From: Clytia hemisphaerica | Taxonomy: Eukaryota; Cnidaria; Hydrozoa; Leptothecata; Clytiidae | DNA: 64,000 nt | Reading direction: 5' to 3' | Assembly: GCA_902728285.1 (NCBI GenBank) | Contig: CACVBU010000964.1 | Span: 1,179,928-1,243,927 of the forward strand | Shown: piece by piece, positions 1-12,887 of the stretch | How positions within the stretch are numbered: position 1 is the first letter of the stretch | How the letters are laid out: each line of letters starts with the position of its first letter | Translations under genes and position numbers: made by a program | Notes under the pieces: generated by a model | What the model saw: only the letters and a program-made list of their open reading frames with translations | The model's database searches: none | Told to the model about the DNA's origin: nothing

Positions 1-22
1 GTAAGCAGATCCAAAGGGAACA

Positions 23-200
23 CCCGGGGGGGGCACTCGATTTTGAAAACGACCGTACGTTCGGCCAAAAATCAGGTCTCAAACATCGGAAAAATTTGGC
101 TGAAAATCAACCCTTACAGTGCACTTTCCAAAGTCCAAAAAACCTACCCTTAAGGGCCGCACGTCCGGTAGGTCACTTACCTGGAGTGCCCCCTCCCGGG
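23..200. mobile_element. G-run MITE (hAT-like), copy 1
   Basis: A short non-coding element is bounded by inverted ends: CCCGGGGGGGGCACT at 23 and AGTGCCCCCTCCCGGG ending at 200. It is flanked by the 8-bp near-repeat agggaaca (15-22) and agggaata (201-208). An 8-bp target duplication with short TIRs is typical of hAT derivatives. A second copy lies at 18028-18363 with a perfect 8-bp duplication. It has no coding capacity. Confidence 0.6.
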
Positions 201-1320
201 AGGGAATACCATCTCACTTCGGTTAAGTGAATAAGTGCAGGTTCGAATAACCAGGATTCTACTCTATTTCAATTTATTAATATTCTTAGAAACGGTCATT
301 AGCGAGGAAGTGTGGTGATGAACCCTATATTAGTGTACGTCCGAACGAGGCTGGATCTGCAAATGGGTTGTCAATGGTAACAAGGGAAGCGGCTTTTTTG
401 AGAGCCGGATGATTGGGTTGGGAAAGTGTGTCTTTCAACTAGATTTATGACTTCCATTTTTTTTTTTAGTTTACCATCTTTTATTAGAGTCTGCACGAGA
501 CGGGGGAAAATGATTGGAATTGTGACAAAATCAAGTTTATAAGCTGCTCTAGATTCAAAATTCTTTTTTGCCTGATTTTAATTGATTAGTAATGACCCTT
601 ACTGACGATTTTATCACTTTTTCGTTTTTGCGTTGTTCTTCATTTTTGACAAACGGTCATTACTTTCAACTTCAAATGGGTACCTGAGCACCTTCTCAGA
701 ACCCCCACATATCAAATTATTCTCAACTTCAGCTGAGCTAGAATCTCAGAATGTCTCAGAATGTCCGCAAACTTTTGGGCAGTGTAGAGAGCGGAATAAT
801 TGGTTCACGGAGCTGAAATTTGACACCTTTCTTAGGAGAAAGAAAGTTATAGGGGTAGTCTTTTCATTTTTTAAGATTTCCATTTTTTTCGCAAGTTATC
901 GCATTTTTACCGGGATTTTGCGCTTATTTTTTAAAGTCATTAAATTGAAATATTTTTTTGAATTTAAAAAATACAAAATTAGAAATTTTCAAGCACGTTG
1001 AAAAATATTTGACGTCGATTGATTTTAGGTGCCAGAATAAAAGGTTGCCCTATACGGTAAAAAAATTTCTTTATCTCTAAATTTACCTACGACTGAGCCT
1101 TCTTTAATCCTTCTGAGTACTCGTCGCTCTGTGTATTACAATTAAGCCTTACCTTTCCTGGGTGTCCTTCAAAGTATGCTTTATTCACCCCGTGTTTGCA
1201 ATTTAGCCTTTCATGTTTGCCGTTTCTTTTTTCTTTTTCTTTTCCTCTTGGTCATTGCTCACTGTTCTTCAGATTTTTCATCTAAAAATATATTTGATTT
1301 CTATTATATATATAATAGAC
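201..1320. other. gene-free spacer
   Basis: No gene can be supported here. The longest open frame (633-1001) has low-complexity Phe/Lys-rich composition and no recognisable domain. The stretch is T-rich, with a short AT-palindrome just before the tandem repeat. Confidence 0.5.
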
Positions 1321-2186
1321 TGACTGTCTTAAATGACAGTCAGCCTGTCCCAAGCCAGGATAAAGACAGAGGGACCCAGAGAGGACTAATTACCCTTTCA
1401 TTGTAACATCGTCTCTCTAAGAGGAAAAAGAATTCGGCCACTCTTTGTGTTGTTCGTAGTTCTGACAGGAGAAAACATTTTATTTTTTCATACTATATAT
1501 ATTTGCCTAGTACATCAGGATGTGCGAGGATGTCCCCTGCCTGGTGTCTAGTGCAGTCGGCTCCAAAGGAGTCTAAGGTGTTTACACCTTTGTTGATTCT
1601 TTTTGTTTTTCTCCTGTCAGTACCTGGAGTTGTTGTCATCTTGTACAGCCTTGGTAATGGTCGCCTGACTGTCTAATGACAGTCAGCCTGTCCAAGCCAG
1701 GATAAAGAACGGGCCCAGAGAGACTAATTACCCTTTCATTGTAACATCGTCCTCTAAGAGGAAAAAATTCGGCCACTCTTTTGTTTGTTCGTAGTTCTGA
1801 CAGGAGAAACATTTTATTTTTCATACTATATATTTTGCTCGTAAGCAGATGTGCGGATGTACCCTGCCTGTGTCTAGTGCCGTCGGCTCCAAAGGAGTCT
1901 AAGGTGTTTACACCTTTGTTGATTCTTGTTTTGTTTTCTTCTCCTGTCAGTCTACCTGGAGTTTGTTGTCATCTTGTACAGGCCGCTGGGGTAATGTCGC
2001 CTGACTGTCTTAAATGACAGTCAGCCTGTCCCAAGCCAGGATAAAGACAGAGGGACCCAGAGAGGACTAATTACCCTTTCATTGTAACATCGTCTCTCTA
2101 AGAGGAAAAAGAATTCGGCCACTCTTTGTGTTGTTCGTAGTTCTGACAGGAGAAAACATTTTATTTTTTCATACTATATATATATA
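1321..2186. repeat. 345-bp tandem repeat, about 2.5 units
   Basis: Three copies begin with tgactgtc at 1321, 1666 and 2002. The first unit is 345 bp, the second 336 bp and the third is partial. Each starts with a small palindrome (TGACTGTC, spacer, GACAGTCA). Copies 1 and 3 are identical over roughly 170 bp, while the middle copy lacks scattered single bases, often in homopolymers. Short open frames run through the array, but their frames change between copies, so coding is unlikely. Confidence 0.85.
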
Positions 2187-2564
2187 TCCAAATAAATTTG
2201 TGAATTTGTAAATCAATGTTTGCGGAATCGTATTTTTGCAATTTTAGGGTTTAAAGGAAACATCGAGTCTTAGAATCCTAATGCACATTTTTGGCAGAGA
2301 TTGAAATAAGGAACATTCAAAAAGTTAAAAAAGTTCGAAAATTGGCTGAATGAAAAAAAAGGAAAGAAACCAGCTGCGCTGGAAGGTCAGGGGAAGGTCA
2401 GCAATGATAAATGATACGCAATATGTGTATATAATAGATTTGCTTTATGTTTTTGTTACTAGTATGAAAGAAAAAATCGGTTTAAATAAATTCACAAACT
2501 TCAAATGGCCTCAAATGTCAAATGTTGACCGTCAAAGTTAAGAAATATCGATTTAATCCGATGC
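2187..2564. other. gene-free spacer
   Basis: AT-rich sequence between the tandem repeat and a dispersed-repeat unit. No coding, RNA or TIR signal was recognised. Confidence 0.4.
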
Positions 2565-3454
<890 letters not shown>

Positions 3455-3483
3455 CCTAGCCTCCTTTTCTGCTAAAAGGACTT

Positions 3484-3617
3484 TTTTTTTTTTTTTTTTT
3501 TTTTTATCTATAGTATATGAAACACGAACAAATAGTACAAAACTAAGGGTTCCTAACCTCCCGCAAAAGGACCACCAGATCATACCGCCAGGAGGAAGGA
3601 ACCCAAACTAAGCTAAC
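3484..3617 (-). mobile_element. 5'-truncated LINE 3' end with target duplication
   Basis: A T-tract (poly(A) on the minus strand) is followed by about 110 bp nearly identical to the 3' end of the LINE at 46640-47307. It is flanked by aggactt on both sides (3477-3483 and 3618-3624). The empty site is visible in the parent gene near 15840, where aggactt occurs once. This is a clean target-primed insertion into the pseudogene. Confidence 0.88.
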
Positions 3618-4231
3618 AGGACTTGGTTGTGCTTTTTTTCTTCGGCCAATAACACGTCAAAGTGTTGTTTCAACTGCGAGGTAGTATCGGCCACACATTC
3701 TGTGATATCCACACTCATCTCCTCAACCTCTTCACGGGCCATTATCAATTGATTATTCAAACCTTCAATCGTATTGCGCAAAGCATCCGCCTCTTCACGA
3801 TGCGCAAGATCGGATTCTTCGTTAACAAAAGATAATTGCTGGATCTTCGTCTCAGCTGCCGTGTTTCTTTCTACAATGATGTCGTAGTCACTTTTCATTT
3901 TACTGTAATCACTTTTAAATGTACGAAGTTCGTCCAAAAGAGCTGTATTATTTGGTCCAGAAGCATCTTCCCTTCCTTCCTGGAATGATGACGCTATTGT
4001 TTTTGTCGTAAATGGATGTTCTATCTGTGTCTCCGTGGTTTATAAGAACTAAGTCGAAGGTAACAAAATCCTTAACCTTAAAAGTGTATAAGATTCAATT
4101 GAAGAACAATTACTTTTCAAGTCTCAAATTTTTCTCACTATCCTCTCTTATTACCTTATTTGAAGTATATTTTTATAATAGTCCAAATAAATTTTTATAA
4201 ATTTAGGACCAAATAACACACATTTTATTAA

Positions 4232-4832
4232 CCCTTTGAGTGCCAGGGTCCTTTTTTCTAAGTTTTTTTTAAAAAATCGCTAGTTCAAACTTTAAGGGCT
4301 TATATCTCCTGATCTAGAAGGAATTAGAAGCTCGTATATAGCTCGTTGGATAGCTTAGAGTCTCTTCTTTCTTTTGGGCGCCTTCGGCGCCGCCCGATTT
4401 GGAAGGGCGTGGTGGGCGGCGCCAAGGGGGGGGGTAGGTTAGGGAATTAAAGCAATCAGGCCCGCTGCGCGGACCTGACTGAACTGATGAAAAGGTGCCC
4501 AGTGGTAAAATTTCAAATCAATTCACTAGAAGACAGAATAAAGTAAAACAGGGCCAAATTTGGAGGTTCTTGGATCACTCGTTGACCAAAAATAGTCAAA
4601 AAACGGTCAGAATCTCAAAAAAGTGAATTTTTGTCAATTTTTTGCATTTTTTTGACTTTTTTGCTTAAAATTTCGCTGGAAAGACTCACTTTTGAATTTT
4701 TTTTTGCTTGACCATAAAGGACAATCTAATTCCTACGAGTTCGACCAAAAATAACGATTTCTAACTCAAACTGGGCATTACAGGCTCCTATATAGCCCAT
4801 GTCGTATATATACGACATCGGCACTTAAAGGG
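4232..4832. mobile_element. TTAA-flanked element, piggyBac-like MITE 1
   Basis: The ends CCCTTTGAGTGCC and GGCACTTAAAGGG are inverted, and TTAA lies directly outside both (4228-4231 and 4833-4836). TTAA targets with CCC-starting termini are typical of piggyBac; Kolobok also uses TTAA. The 601-bp interior has no long frame and contains a GC-rich hairpin near 4380-4400. It sits in the insertion that splits the coiled-coil pseudogene. Confidence 0.75.
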
Positions 4833-5265
4833 TTAAAAGAACTAATTTTCAAATGTTAAACTTTGAATACTTGTTGTCACCCCAATATGTACTGTTGTTT
4901 TTCGAATGGAATTTTAACAGAATACAGCTTGAATATTTATTTACTAATACCAGTAATAATTTTTCAGAATAATCAGGAAGGCATTTCGAGGCACTCAATT
5001 TTCTTCAAGTTCTTAAAGCACTGACATTCTGACGTTCTAGTACTTTTAAATCAAGAGTCTTTTCTTTTACTTTGATGTTATGAATGTGTGAATTATCAAG
5101 AGGTTTGCGTTTATGAGCAAAATTACGTCTAACGAGGGAGTTTGTTAAAAGTCAAATTAAGTTGACAATGGAAATTGTCACTGAACGATAAAAAAATTCG
5201 TTCCTACGACATAGATAGAACAACAGAAATTCAGCTGTACTCATTCCAGCCGCGGCTTTCTTATA

Positions 5266-5516
5266 CAGGGTGTCCCTAATTAAAGTATCGAGTTTGAACA
5301 TGCGATTGAGTAGAAAAGTTTGTGTGTGTTATCGCTAAGATATAAGAACGTTCTTCATCACACAGGCTTATTACAAAAGGTAGTTACAACGTATAAATTA
5401 ATTGTAATGACAAAGAAAAAAGAGGGAGAGCTTAAAATACAATTTTGTGAATACGCACATAAAACTTTCTACTCAATCGCATGTTCAAACTCGATACTTT
5501 AATTAGGGACACCCTG
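5266..5516. mobile_element. mariner-type MITE with long inverted repeats
   Basis: A 251-bp element has near-perfect inverted ends of over 50 bp starting CAGGGTGTCCC, and TA on each side (5264-5265 and 5517-5518). A CAGGGTGTCC start and TA target are common in mariner-family elements. The interior is too short for a transposase. Its insertion places a stop directly after the N-terminal part of the coiled-coil pseudogene. Confidence 0.85.
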
Positions 5517-5832
5517 TACTATGCTTCCACTTTTGTATCGACATCACTATCTGTTGGATGAGTGTTCATTCTCTCTTCTCCTCCTCCATGTATCTTTTCA
5601 TCATTCTGAACTTTGATGACATTTTGATAAGTTTCCATCGCAAAGTCGAATTCCAATGGACCAACGTTTAACTCCTTCATTATCTAAAACCGATTTGAAA
5701 AATATTTAAGTCGGAATTTTCTTGGGAATGAACCAGTCCGTTAAAAGGTTTATATCTATCTTAACTGAAGCTGAGGCAACGCCCTTCTTGCTTGGTTCAG
5801 TGGTAACGAAATGCATCAGTGTTGGAGGGAAA

Positions 5833-6682
5833 AACCGAAATTTTGTGAATTTTGGGTCCCAAACCGGGACTATTTAGCAAATGATATCCCAAAATGTACG
5901 TGGTTTGAAATCAAATGATCGTGTTGAGGAACTAACTCTATCACTCAAAAATAGAAATATTGAAATGTGAGTGGTATGGGAAAGCTTTGAATCGTGTGGA
6001 ATGGAAAAATGTTATTGATAGTTATATTTAGTTTATCATTTAGACTTAATGTTTTCGTTTTTACTATACTTTTTATTTGTCATAGCGCTGTGAACCCTAC
6101 GTTAAGTTAGGGCCTATTCCCTGTGCCAAGGGAAGGTTCACCTCCTCCTCCTCCTCCTCCTTCAATTTTCAGTGGGCGTTTCTCTAGGGCTTCGTTTATC
6201 GCGCAATTTTTGCGTCACACACACTAACTTTCTCGGCTGCTCGTAATAATTATGCATTGTCAAATTTGGTTCTCCATTGTCAAGACAGGATCGATGGTGA
6301 CGTCACCTAAGCATAAAAAAGAAAGGATTCCGCCAGGTTTATGCATATATTAATTTGCGAGATATTCTATTCGCCGCGCGAGCGCATTTTTCGTAGACAG
6401 CCGGAATACTTTCTTTTACTTGCGGGATTGATGGTAACTTTTCATCTTCGTTTTTTTTTTAATGAAGCGCAACCGAAAAAAAATGAAACTTCAAAAAGTT
6501 GCGTATTTCAAGTGAGTAAACGATTCTGACAATTAACAAAATTGATAATGATGATTTTCTTTCGGTCAGGCAAATGTCTCGGCGAGATTGAAGCGTTTGG
6601 GTAAACGAGACAAAACTTCAAAAAAGCTGGTGTTTTGAAGCGCTTCCGTACGATCGAAATATCGCTGTTTGTGACGGACTGA
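5833..6682. other. gene-free spacer with CTC microsatellite
   Basis: Holds a short (CTC)n microsatellite near 6131-6151. No gene is supported. The 62-codon open frame at 6341-6529 shows no domain. Confidence 0.4.
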
Positions 6683-7610
6683 TCATGAAAAACATTCCAA
6701 ACTTATTCAAATTTACACATGAGCTGCATTTTATTATCATTTAATGAATTACAACATAAGTTTACTTGAAAAAATTCTCTGCCAGGTTTGAAAAATCCAG
6801 CCACCGACCGTTTAGAGCGATAGATCCAAAATTGTCCATTTTAACGGGTTGCACCATGAAAAACCTTCCAAACTTATTCAAATTTACACATGAGCTGTAT
6901 TTTAGTATCCTTTAATGAGTTACAGCATAAGTTTACTTGAAAAAATTCTTTGTCAGGTTTGAAAAATCCAACCACCGACCGTTTTAGTTTAGAGTTACTG
7001 TAATAAATCCAAAATTGACCATTTTCACGGGTACCATCATGAAAAACATTCCAGACTTATTCAAATTTACATTTGAGCTGCATTTTAGTATCCTTTAATG
7101 ATTTACAGCATAAATTTACTTGAAAAAATTCTCTGTCAGGTTTAAAAAATCCAGCCACCGACCGTTTAGAGCGAAACTGACCATCTTCACGAGTAGCATC
7201 ATGAAAAACATTCCAAACTTATTCAAATTTACACATGAGCTGCATTTTATTATCATTTAATGAATTACAACATAAGTTTACTTGAAAAAAGTCTCTGTCA
7301 AGCTTGAAATATAAAACTCCAACATCCAAATGCTCCCACTTGCTCCCTGACCTGACTCCATCCATCTTGAAAATCTTAAAAAATACTTTGCCATAAAGAG
7401 AATGAAATTTGACTTTACTACCAATTCTATCCAATATAAGAGTAGGTCAAACATCGTGCGGGTAGGCGAGGCAAAAATTCTAAATCGGCCGCTGGTTTAG
7501 CCTGGACTACTGGACTTGTTAATCTATTGCGCGCACAGGCCCCGACAAAACCAAAATCTTTTCGTTCAGTTGCTTTTTAAAGGCCCACTTGCGCTGCGCG
7601 GCTGGGCCAA
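6683..7610 (+). mobile_element. composite minisatellite element, copy 1 (Helentron-like?)
   Basis: About four head-to-tail units of 165-185 bp start at about 6683, 6855, 7039 and 7201. A unique-looking tail follows, ending in a GC-rich hairpin (GGCCCA at about 7582, TGGGCC at about 7605) and an A-tract. The same order recurs at 24360-26915: array, then a gcgcgcacaggccccgac block, then the hairpin. Conserved flanks around a tandem array with a terminal hairpin are described for DINE-1/Helentron elements. The 5' end could not be placed, so the class is inferred. Confidence 0.55.
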
Positions 7611-7619
7611 AAAAAAAAA

Positions 7620-8209
7620 AATGAAAAAAAATTTAAAACGAACTCTAGTTTTTTTAAATTTTATTTTCAACTGATGCTCGTCTCCACGGCGTGAAACTAT
7701 TAGTATTGAAATATAACACATCAACTTCATTTAGCCTTACCTTATCCCGAGTATCCATCTGGGATAAGTTTTCTTTGACCAAAGGAAACGAGAATGAAAA
7801 CAACTAACACCGATGCTGATTGCTGATACTTGTGAAAAATGTTGACAAATAATGAGTGAACGTAAAAATTTACCACTGTATAAAATAATTTGTTTGTTGC
7901 TTTTTCAAAATTATGACTTTTGTTTATCTGATATTCCGCTGGTGGATTGGCGGCCGCCCACGCTAAAGCTCTAAAAGAGCGGGCCAATTTTCCATCGGGT
8001 TGATTGATAGTCGGCTTTCGATATGCCGTGTATCCCAAGCCGGGTTCAACTACCCTTGCGCGTAAACCTTTTGATAAATATTTTTGTTGGACCCGCCAAT
8101 CCCCGAAAACGAGACCTGGTAACGGCCTCCCGTTGCAAAATCCTTGACGTGGTTTTGTAAAATTCCATAATGTAAACCTTCCAAATGTTTAAAATTTTCC
8201 CGACCTTCA
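7620..8209. other. gene-free spacer
   Basis: No supported gene. A 98-codon minus-strand frame (7742-8038) lacks recognisable motifs or splice context. Confidence 0.4.
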
Positions 8210-9703
8210 GTCAGTGTTTTTTACACTTTTGGCAAAAACGTGAAAATTTGGGCACTTTTTTGAAACCAAATTTTAGAGAGCAAGTTTTCGTTCATTTTCA
8301 AATTTAGTGGTTCTATCGGAGAGAGAAAAGATTGAAGATTCCATTCCTTTTTAAATGAACTATATAGCGTTATTGCACTAAAAGTAACGATCTTTCAAAG
8401 TTTGGAGCAGTTAATCATAAATTTATTCCATTGGGAAATGGAAGAAATATTCCATCGGTAATAACTCATTGAGTTTTTAGGCTTTTAGGCTAAAATTTGG
8501 CAGGCAGAGGCCTTTAAGTGTTCACAATCCATAAAAGGAAGAATTATTCCATTTAGAGCAATTCTGGAGGAGTTATTCCACTTTTTCGTTGGATAAATCA
8601 CTAACTTCATTCAAAATTTTATTGGGTAATATTTGAGAAATTATGTTCTAGCAACCATTTGTTCAATCTCAAGCATCCCTAGAATTGAAAAGTTAACATT
8701 TTGTTGGAAATGGAGCATGCTGGGATTCCATATTTCACTTTTTGCATAACCCCTTATCCTGCTACTCTTTTTTATTAGTTTGGTCTCATTTCAGAAGTAT
8801 CTTTTTGTAAAGAATAATTTTACACCCCCTGATAGTAAAAAGCCTGCTTTATCCGTAGGGTAAGATATAAATTCATTTAGAGCTCTCTAGAATGACATAT
8901 TCCAAATTTACAAAAAATCATGCATGTCACGGATGGAATGATTCATCCTAAATGACTTGCTACATTCGAATGTTTTCATCAAATCCTTTCGAAGAGAAGG
9001 TTAGATAATCACTTGATAAAGCGTTACTTGTGATAGAGAGCCTTCTAAGATTGATATATTCCTAACTAGTTCTTGTGTTAAAAAAATACGAAATAAATTA
9101 CCCAGAAGCATCTTTACGTTCATGTCAAGTTATAATCCATAATCTGAGCTTCTCGTTCAAAAGTGCTCCTTTTTAACAGACTTGTTTCATATTATGACAA
9201 AGATACTTTTCATCGAAAGTGTTGTAGTTTAGAGCGTGCAAAGATTATTTATTCCATGAAACTTTTGAAAAATGCCAGAAAAAATATATATTTTTGTTGG
9301 AATTCGAAATGTTACATTGCTTGGGTGACTGGTAGACTTCGACTTCTTTGCATTATTAGAACTAGGTAACCCTTTAAAAACGGAATATTTCATCCTTCTG
9401 AACTCTAGAAATATCTTACTTCTACAATTAATCGAGTTCTTGATACTTATTATGTTTCTAAGCTTTTCAAACTGGGAATAGTCCGAAGAAGCTCAAAGAG
9501 GTTACTATGGTTAGGTTTTTCTGATATTTCTTGTTGGAATATTAATCTTTCTCAGCTCCTTTAGATTATTTCATTAGTATTCATTGTTAAAATTCGTTAA
9601 CTTTATCTTGATATGTATTATGAGTTCATGCTAAAAATTCTTTCTTTGTTCGATAATCAATATGGTTAAATAATTTTGCTTCCATATAGTCCAAGTTAAA
9701 TGG

Positions 9704-10955
9704 GGCTCCCCCAGGGGCTGGCGTGACACGTGAATGAGCCTTTTTTCTGACGTGAATACGTGAATTGGACTTTTTCAGCGCGTGAATACGTGAATTGAGA
9801 TATCAGCGTGAACGTGAAAATAAGATTTTTCCACCGTGAATTCGTGAATTGAGATTTTTAGCGTGAACGTCAAAAGCAAATCATTGTCTAAAACACAAGG
9901 AAACTCTAAGAATCTAAGACATAAATCTGTAAAGTTTTCTTTGCTCGCTTCGCTCGCATAGTCTTGGATTAACTTATAGTCATATTAACTTATTGTCATG
10001 GTAAAGTCATTCAAAATAATGAAAACTTTATAACATCAAAATCATCTCAAAGATATCTAAAGGATACCGCGTTAACTTAGAGGATTTTTGCTCCTTCAAT
10101 AATTATGCAAAAGTAGGTAGTTCTAAAACATCTTGTATACATGCAGCATCGAACAATTGAAAAATAATTCTCATAGATAATGGATGCACGTGATGCGTTT
10201 TCAAGCAATCTAGACATTCTAAATCTCAAAACTTTTCTCTTGAGCGAAACTTTAGGAACACCGTACAGGGTAAGGCAGGTACGTCGCTCGTCGTAACCGA
10301 TCTTTGCTAACGAATGGTCAGTGCTAAATAAAATCAAAATTTTCAAAAGAATTGTGTGACCAAACAAGGCAAACTTGGCTAACAATAGCGTATTAAGGCC
10401 TTTTTTCAGTCATAAAAGAGCGAAAGTTATCGAAAAATTTCGTGCTCGCTACGCTCGCCTTTTGGTCTTCCATACTTTCCTTCCATGGGATAGGGGTCAA
10501 ACATTGGAATTGGCGTCCTCTGGTTGTATTACCCCTCCACCTCTTCGAAGCTTGTTTTTAAGTATACGGCTTCTCAAACCATGATTGCCCCAACCTCGAT
10601 TTAAAATTGAAACAGACTTAAGGGTCTGCGCGGAAAAAAATCCCACACCAAAAGCCCACTCTAAAATAAGAGGGTAGTTCTTTGTAACTTTAGCGCGGCA
10701 GACTTAAAACATTGCTTTATTTAAGCTCAAATAGATGTAAAAGATGCCTTAAAAGGTCAACCCTATCGAGAATAAGGTCACAAAACTGCAGAAAACTTCA
10801 TATTGACGAAAATGTTTGGCATAAGAATAGATCAAACTGCTTAAAGGAAACCAAAAGTAAAAAATTGGCGCGTGAAATTTTTTCGCGCGTGAATACGTGA
10901 ATTGGCAAAATTTTGTGCGTGAATACGTGAATTGAGGGTCGACTGGGGGGGCCTC
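9704..10955. mobile_element. nested TIR element with 8-bp target duplication (hAT-like)
   Basis: Flanked by ttaaatgg on both sides (9696-9703 and 10956-10963), with short imperfect inverted ends GGCTCCCCCAG and CTGGGGGGGCCTC. Subterminal regions repeat the motif cgtgaatacgtgaattg several times at both ends, which resembles transposase-binding repeats. An 8-bp duplication with short TIRs fits hAT. There is no transposase, and the interior frames are short. A related right end lies near 13800-13905. Confidence 0.65.
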
Positions 10956-11066
10956 TTAAATGGAATTTCAAATACTTATTGACTCTGTAAGGGTTGGAAT
11001 ATCATTCTAAAAAATTTCTAGGGTAATCTTGTACGACTCAGCAGACTTTCCATCAAGTTTAGATGT

Positions 11067-12887
11067 TATTAGCCTCCGTCTCGGAAGAGGACTGGGCCCG
11101 AATTTGCGGACGTTTTTACAGTTTCACTTTCGTTTTCGGCTATACGACAGCGTTTTCAAGCAGAAAGCAGAGGAAATCTGTGAAATTATGGCAGGGAATG
11201 CTAACCTATTTTTCCAGTGTTTCTCAAGATTGGAGCAAGATTATTGTTCTAGAAAGTTCATAAAGGCCTAATAGTTTCAGATTAGTATGATTTCATCAGA
11301 AAAAACATTTACACCAAAGCTCCTTATTGATATGTGAAGGCTACCAAAAATAGCAATGTCCTCCATCAGAACAACTTTAACATACATAAGGGACAAGGAC
11401 AGTCAAGAAGTCTACTTCTTTGTTGAAAATTTGCACAAAATACTTAGAGAAAATGGTACTATGGAAGCCCATTCTATACTCCTAAATGATAGTTGAAAGA
11501 TCAGCAGTTGAGAGGGTTGATTAAAATAGAACTCAAAGCACACAATAAAGTATACATATATATTTGTCCAGAAAGAACTGGCATGTTGTTTGCTTTGTTT
11601 TGGTGTTTAAAAATATGTACTTATCGGTCCTAAAAAAATACAAATTTGAATATAATGAGAGCAGTGAGTCTGGTTAAATGTTACTATATTTACAAGAAAG
11701 GATTACTGAAAAAATACTACTGTATGTACTACTGATGAACTAAACTCAAAAACTAAAACTTTACCATAAATTTACATTACGACAATTTAAAAAATCTATC
11801 TTTAATAGCAACAAAGAAAAAAACATGGCTCAAAGTTTTAAACATAGAGCTATTCAGAGCTTCAATTCACAGATTCAGTAGGTATAGAGCTTTCAAAATT
11901 TGAAAACAGACACTGCATTGGTTACTATAAGACATACTATCCACACGGTTTATTCGATTCATGAAAAAAATAAAGTATTTATCAGAAAAAGGTTCTCTTA
12001 ATTTTTTTGGTAATCAATTCCAACAATCAATAATCAATATAACAGTTTTTTGAAAACCATCCCACAGTGTAAACATTATCAACCAACTAAACCCACACCG
12101 CCAAAATTGTAAAAATAAGTCAATATAATTTCTATCAACAATTTCTCGTAAAATGTTTTTTTCCAACATTCTGATACCAATCATGGCTGGAGGCATCATG
12201 TGTAGAGTGACTGTGTGGCATTTCATTGCTTTTAATGATCACAATACCAAACATCAACCAAACAAAACTGACGCCAAGCCAAATCTGGCGATTAAAAATT
12301 TCCATGAAAATTATAATTGAAACTTATCTCGTAAAATGCTTTTTTCAACATTCTGGAGGTGTTCAAAGTTAGAGGTATCATATGTAGAGCCAAGCAATAC
12401 ATGAAAAGTCATTTGCTATCCCATTTGCCATGAGATATATGAGTCAACAAATCAAACAAAAACCAACAAATCATGTCTCTTCACTTTCATGTCACATCGT
12501 GTTTGCAGAAAGCCAATCCACAAGAAGAGCAATCTTCCTTTATTATGGAGTGTTCCAAAACTATTGGTAGGTTGTTTGGAAGTAAAGAAACCCACACAGT
12601 TTGCTTTATTTTGAAGATTTAACTTGAAAACAAACTGCATCTTTCCAGTAGAAACTCATGTTTCAACCTGCTACATAACATTGGTCAGTCGGGTCTGCTA
12701 CTAACATGTAATAGTTTTATAATAGCTGAGCTTGAGAATCCGTAGGCAGAACTTGTAACATGTATTATGTGTATAATTATGTCAGTCGACTTGAATCATG
12801 ATACATTACTCACATTTCACTGGATGCATTTTCGCTGTGAAATTATCCGCAAAATTTTCTGACCGCGTTCTGAGACGGAGGCTAATA
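11067..12887. mobile_element. nested TIR element, TATTAGCCTCCGTCTC ends
   Basis: TATTAGCCTCCGTCTC at 11067 is matched by its reverse complement ending at 12887, giving a span of about 1.8 kb inside the 5-kb element. No clear target duplication was identified. An imperfect direct duplication (cgtaaaatg, T-run, caacattctg) occurs within it near 12148 and 12330. No coding capacity was recognised. Confidence 0.55.

Larger units (their letters stand above)
3455..5832 (-). pseudogene. broken partial copy of the coiled-coil gene
   Basis: On the minus strand this carries a copy of exon 2 of the coiled-coil gene at 13542-17523, plus its 3' splice site and about 140 bp of the preceding intron (to about 5832, matching to about 16478). 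Because intron sequence is included, it arose by DNA-level duplication, not retrotransposition. The first roughly 54 codons lie at about 5527-5688 and a stop follows almost at once. The middle part, matching roughly codons 60-168 of exon 2, lies at about 3618-3990. A LINE tail, a TTAA element, a mariner MITE and unassigned sequence break it up. All downstream exons are missing. A functional product is very unlikely. Confidence 0.88.

Noticed and set aside
633-1001. 122-codon frame
   Set aside because: Low-complexity Phe/Lys/Ile-rich translation without a recognisable motif.
1321-2186. CRISPR-like array
   Set aside because: Units are about 345 bp with no short repeat/spacer structure, and the context is eukaryotic.
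10375-11271. several 60-80-codon frames inside the nested elements
   Set aside because: They overlap TIR-element repeats, lack transposase motifs and conflict with one another in frame.
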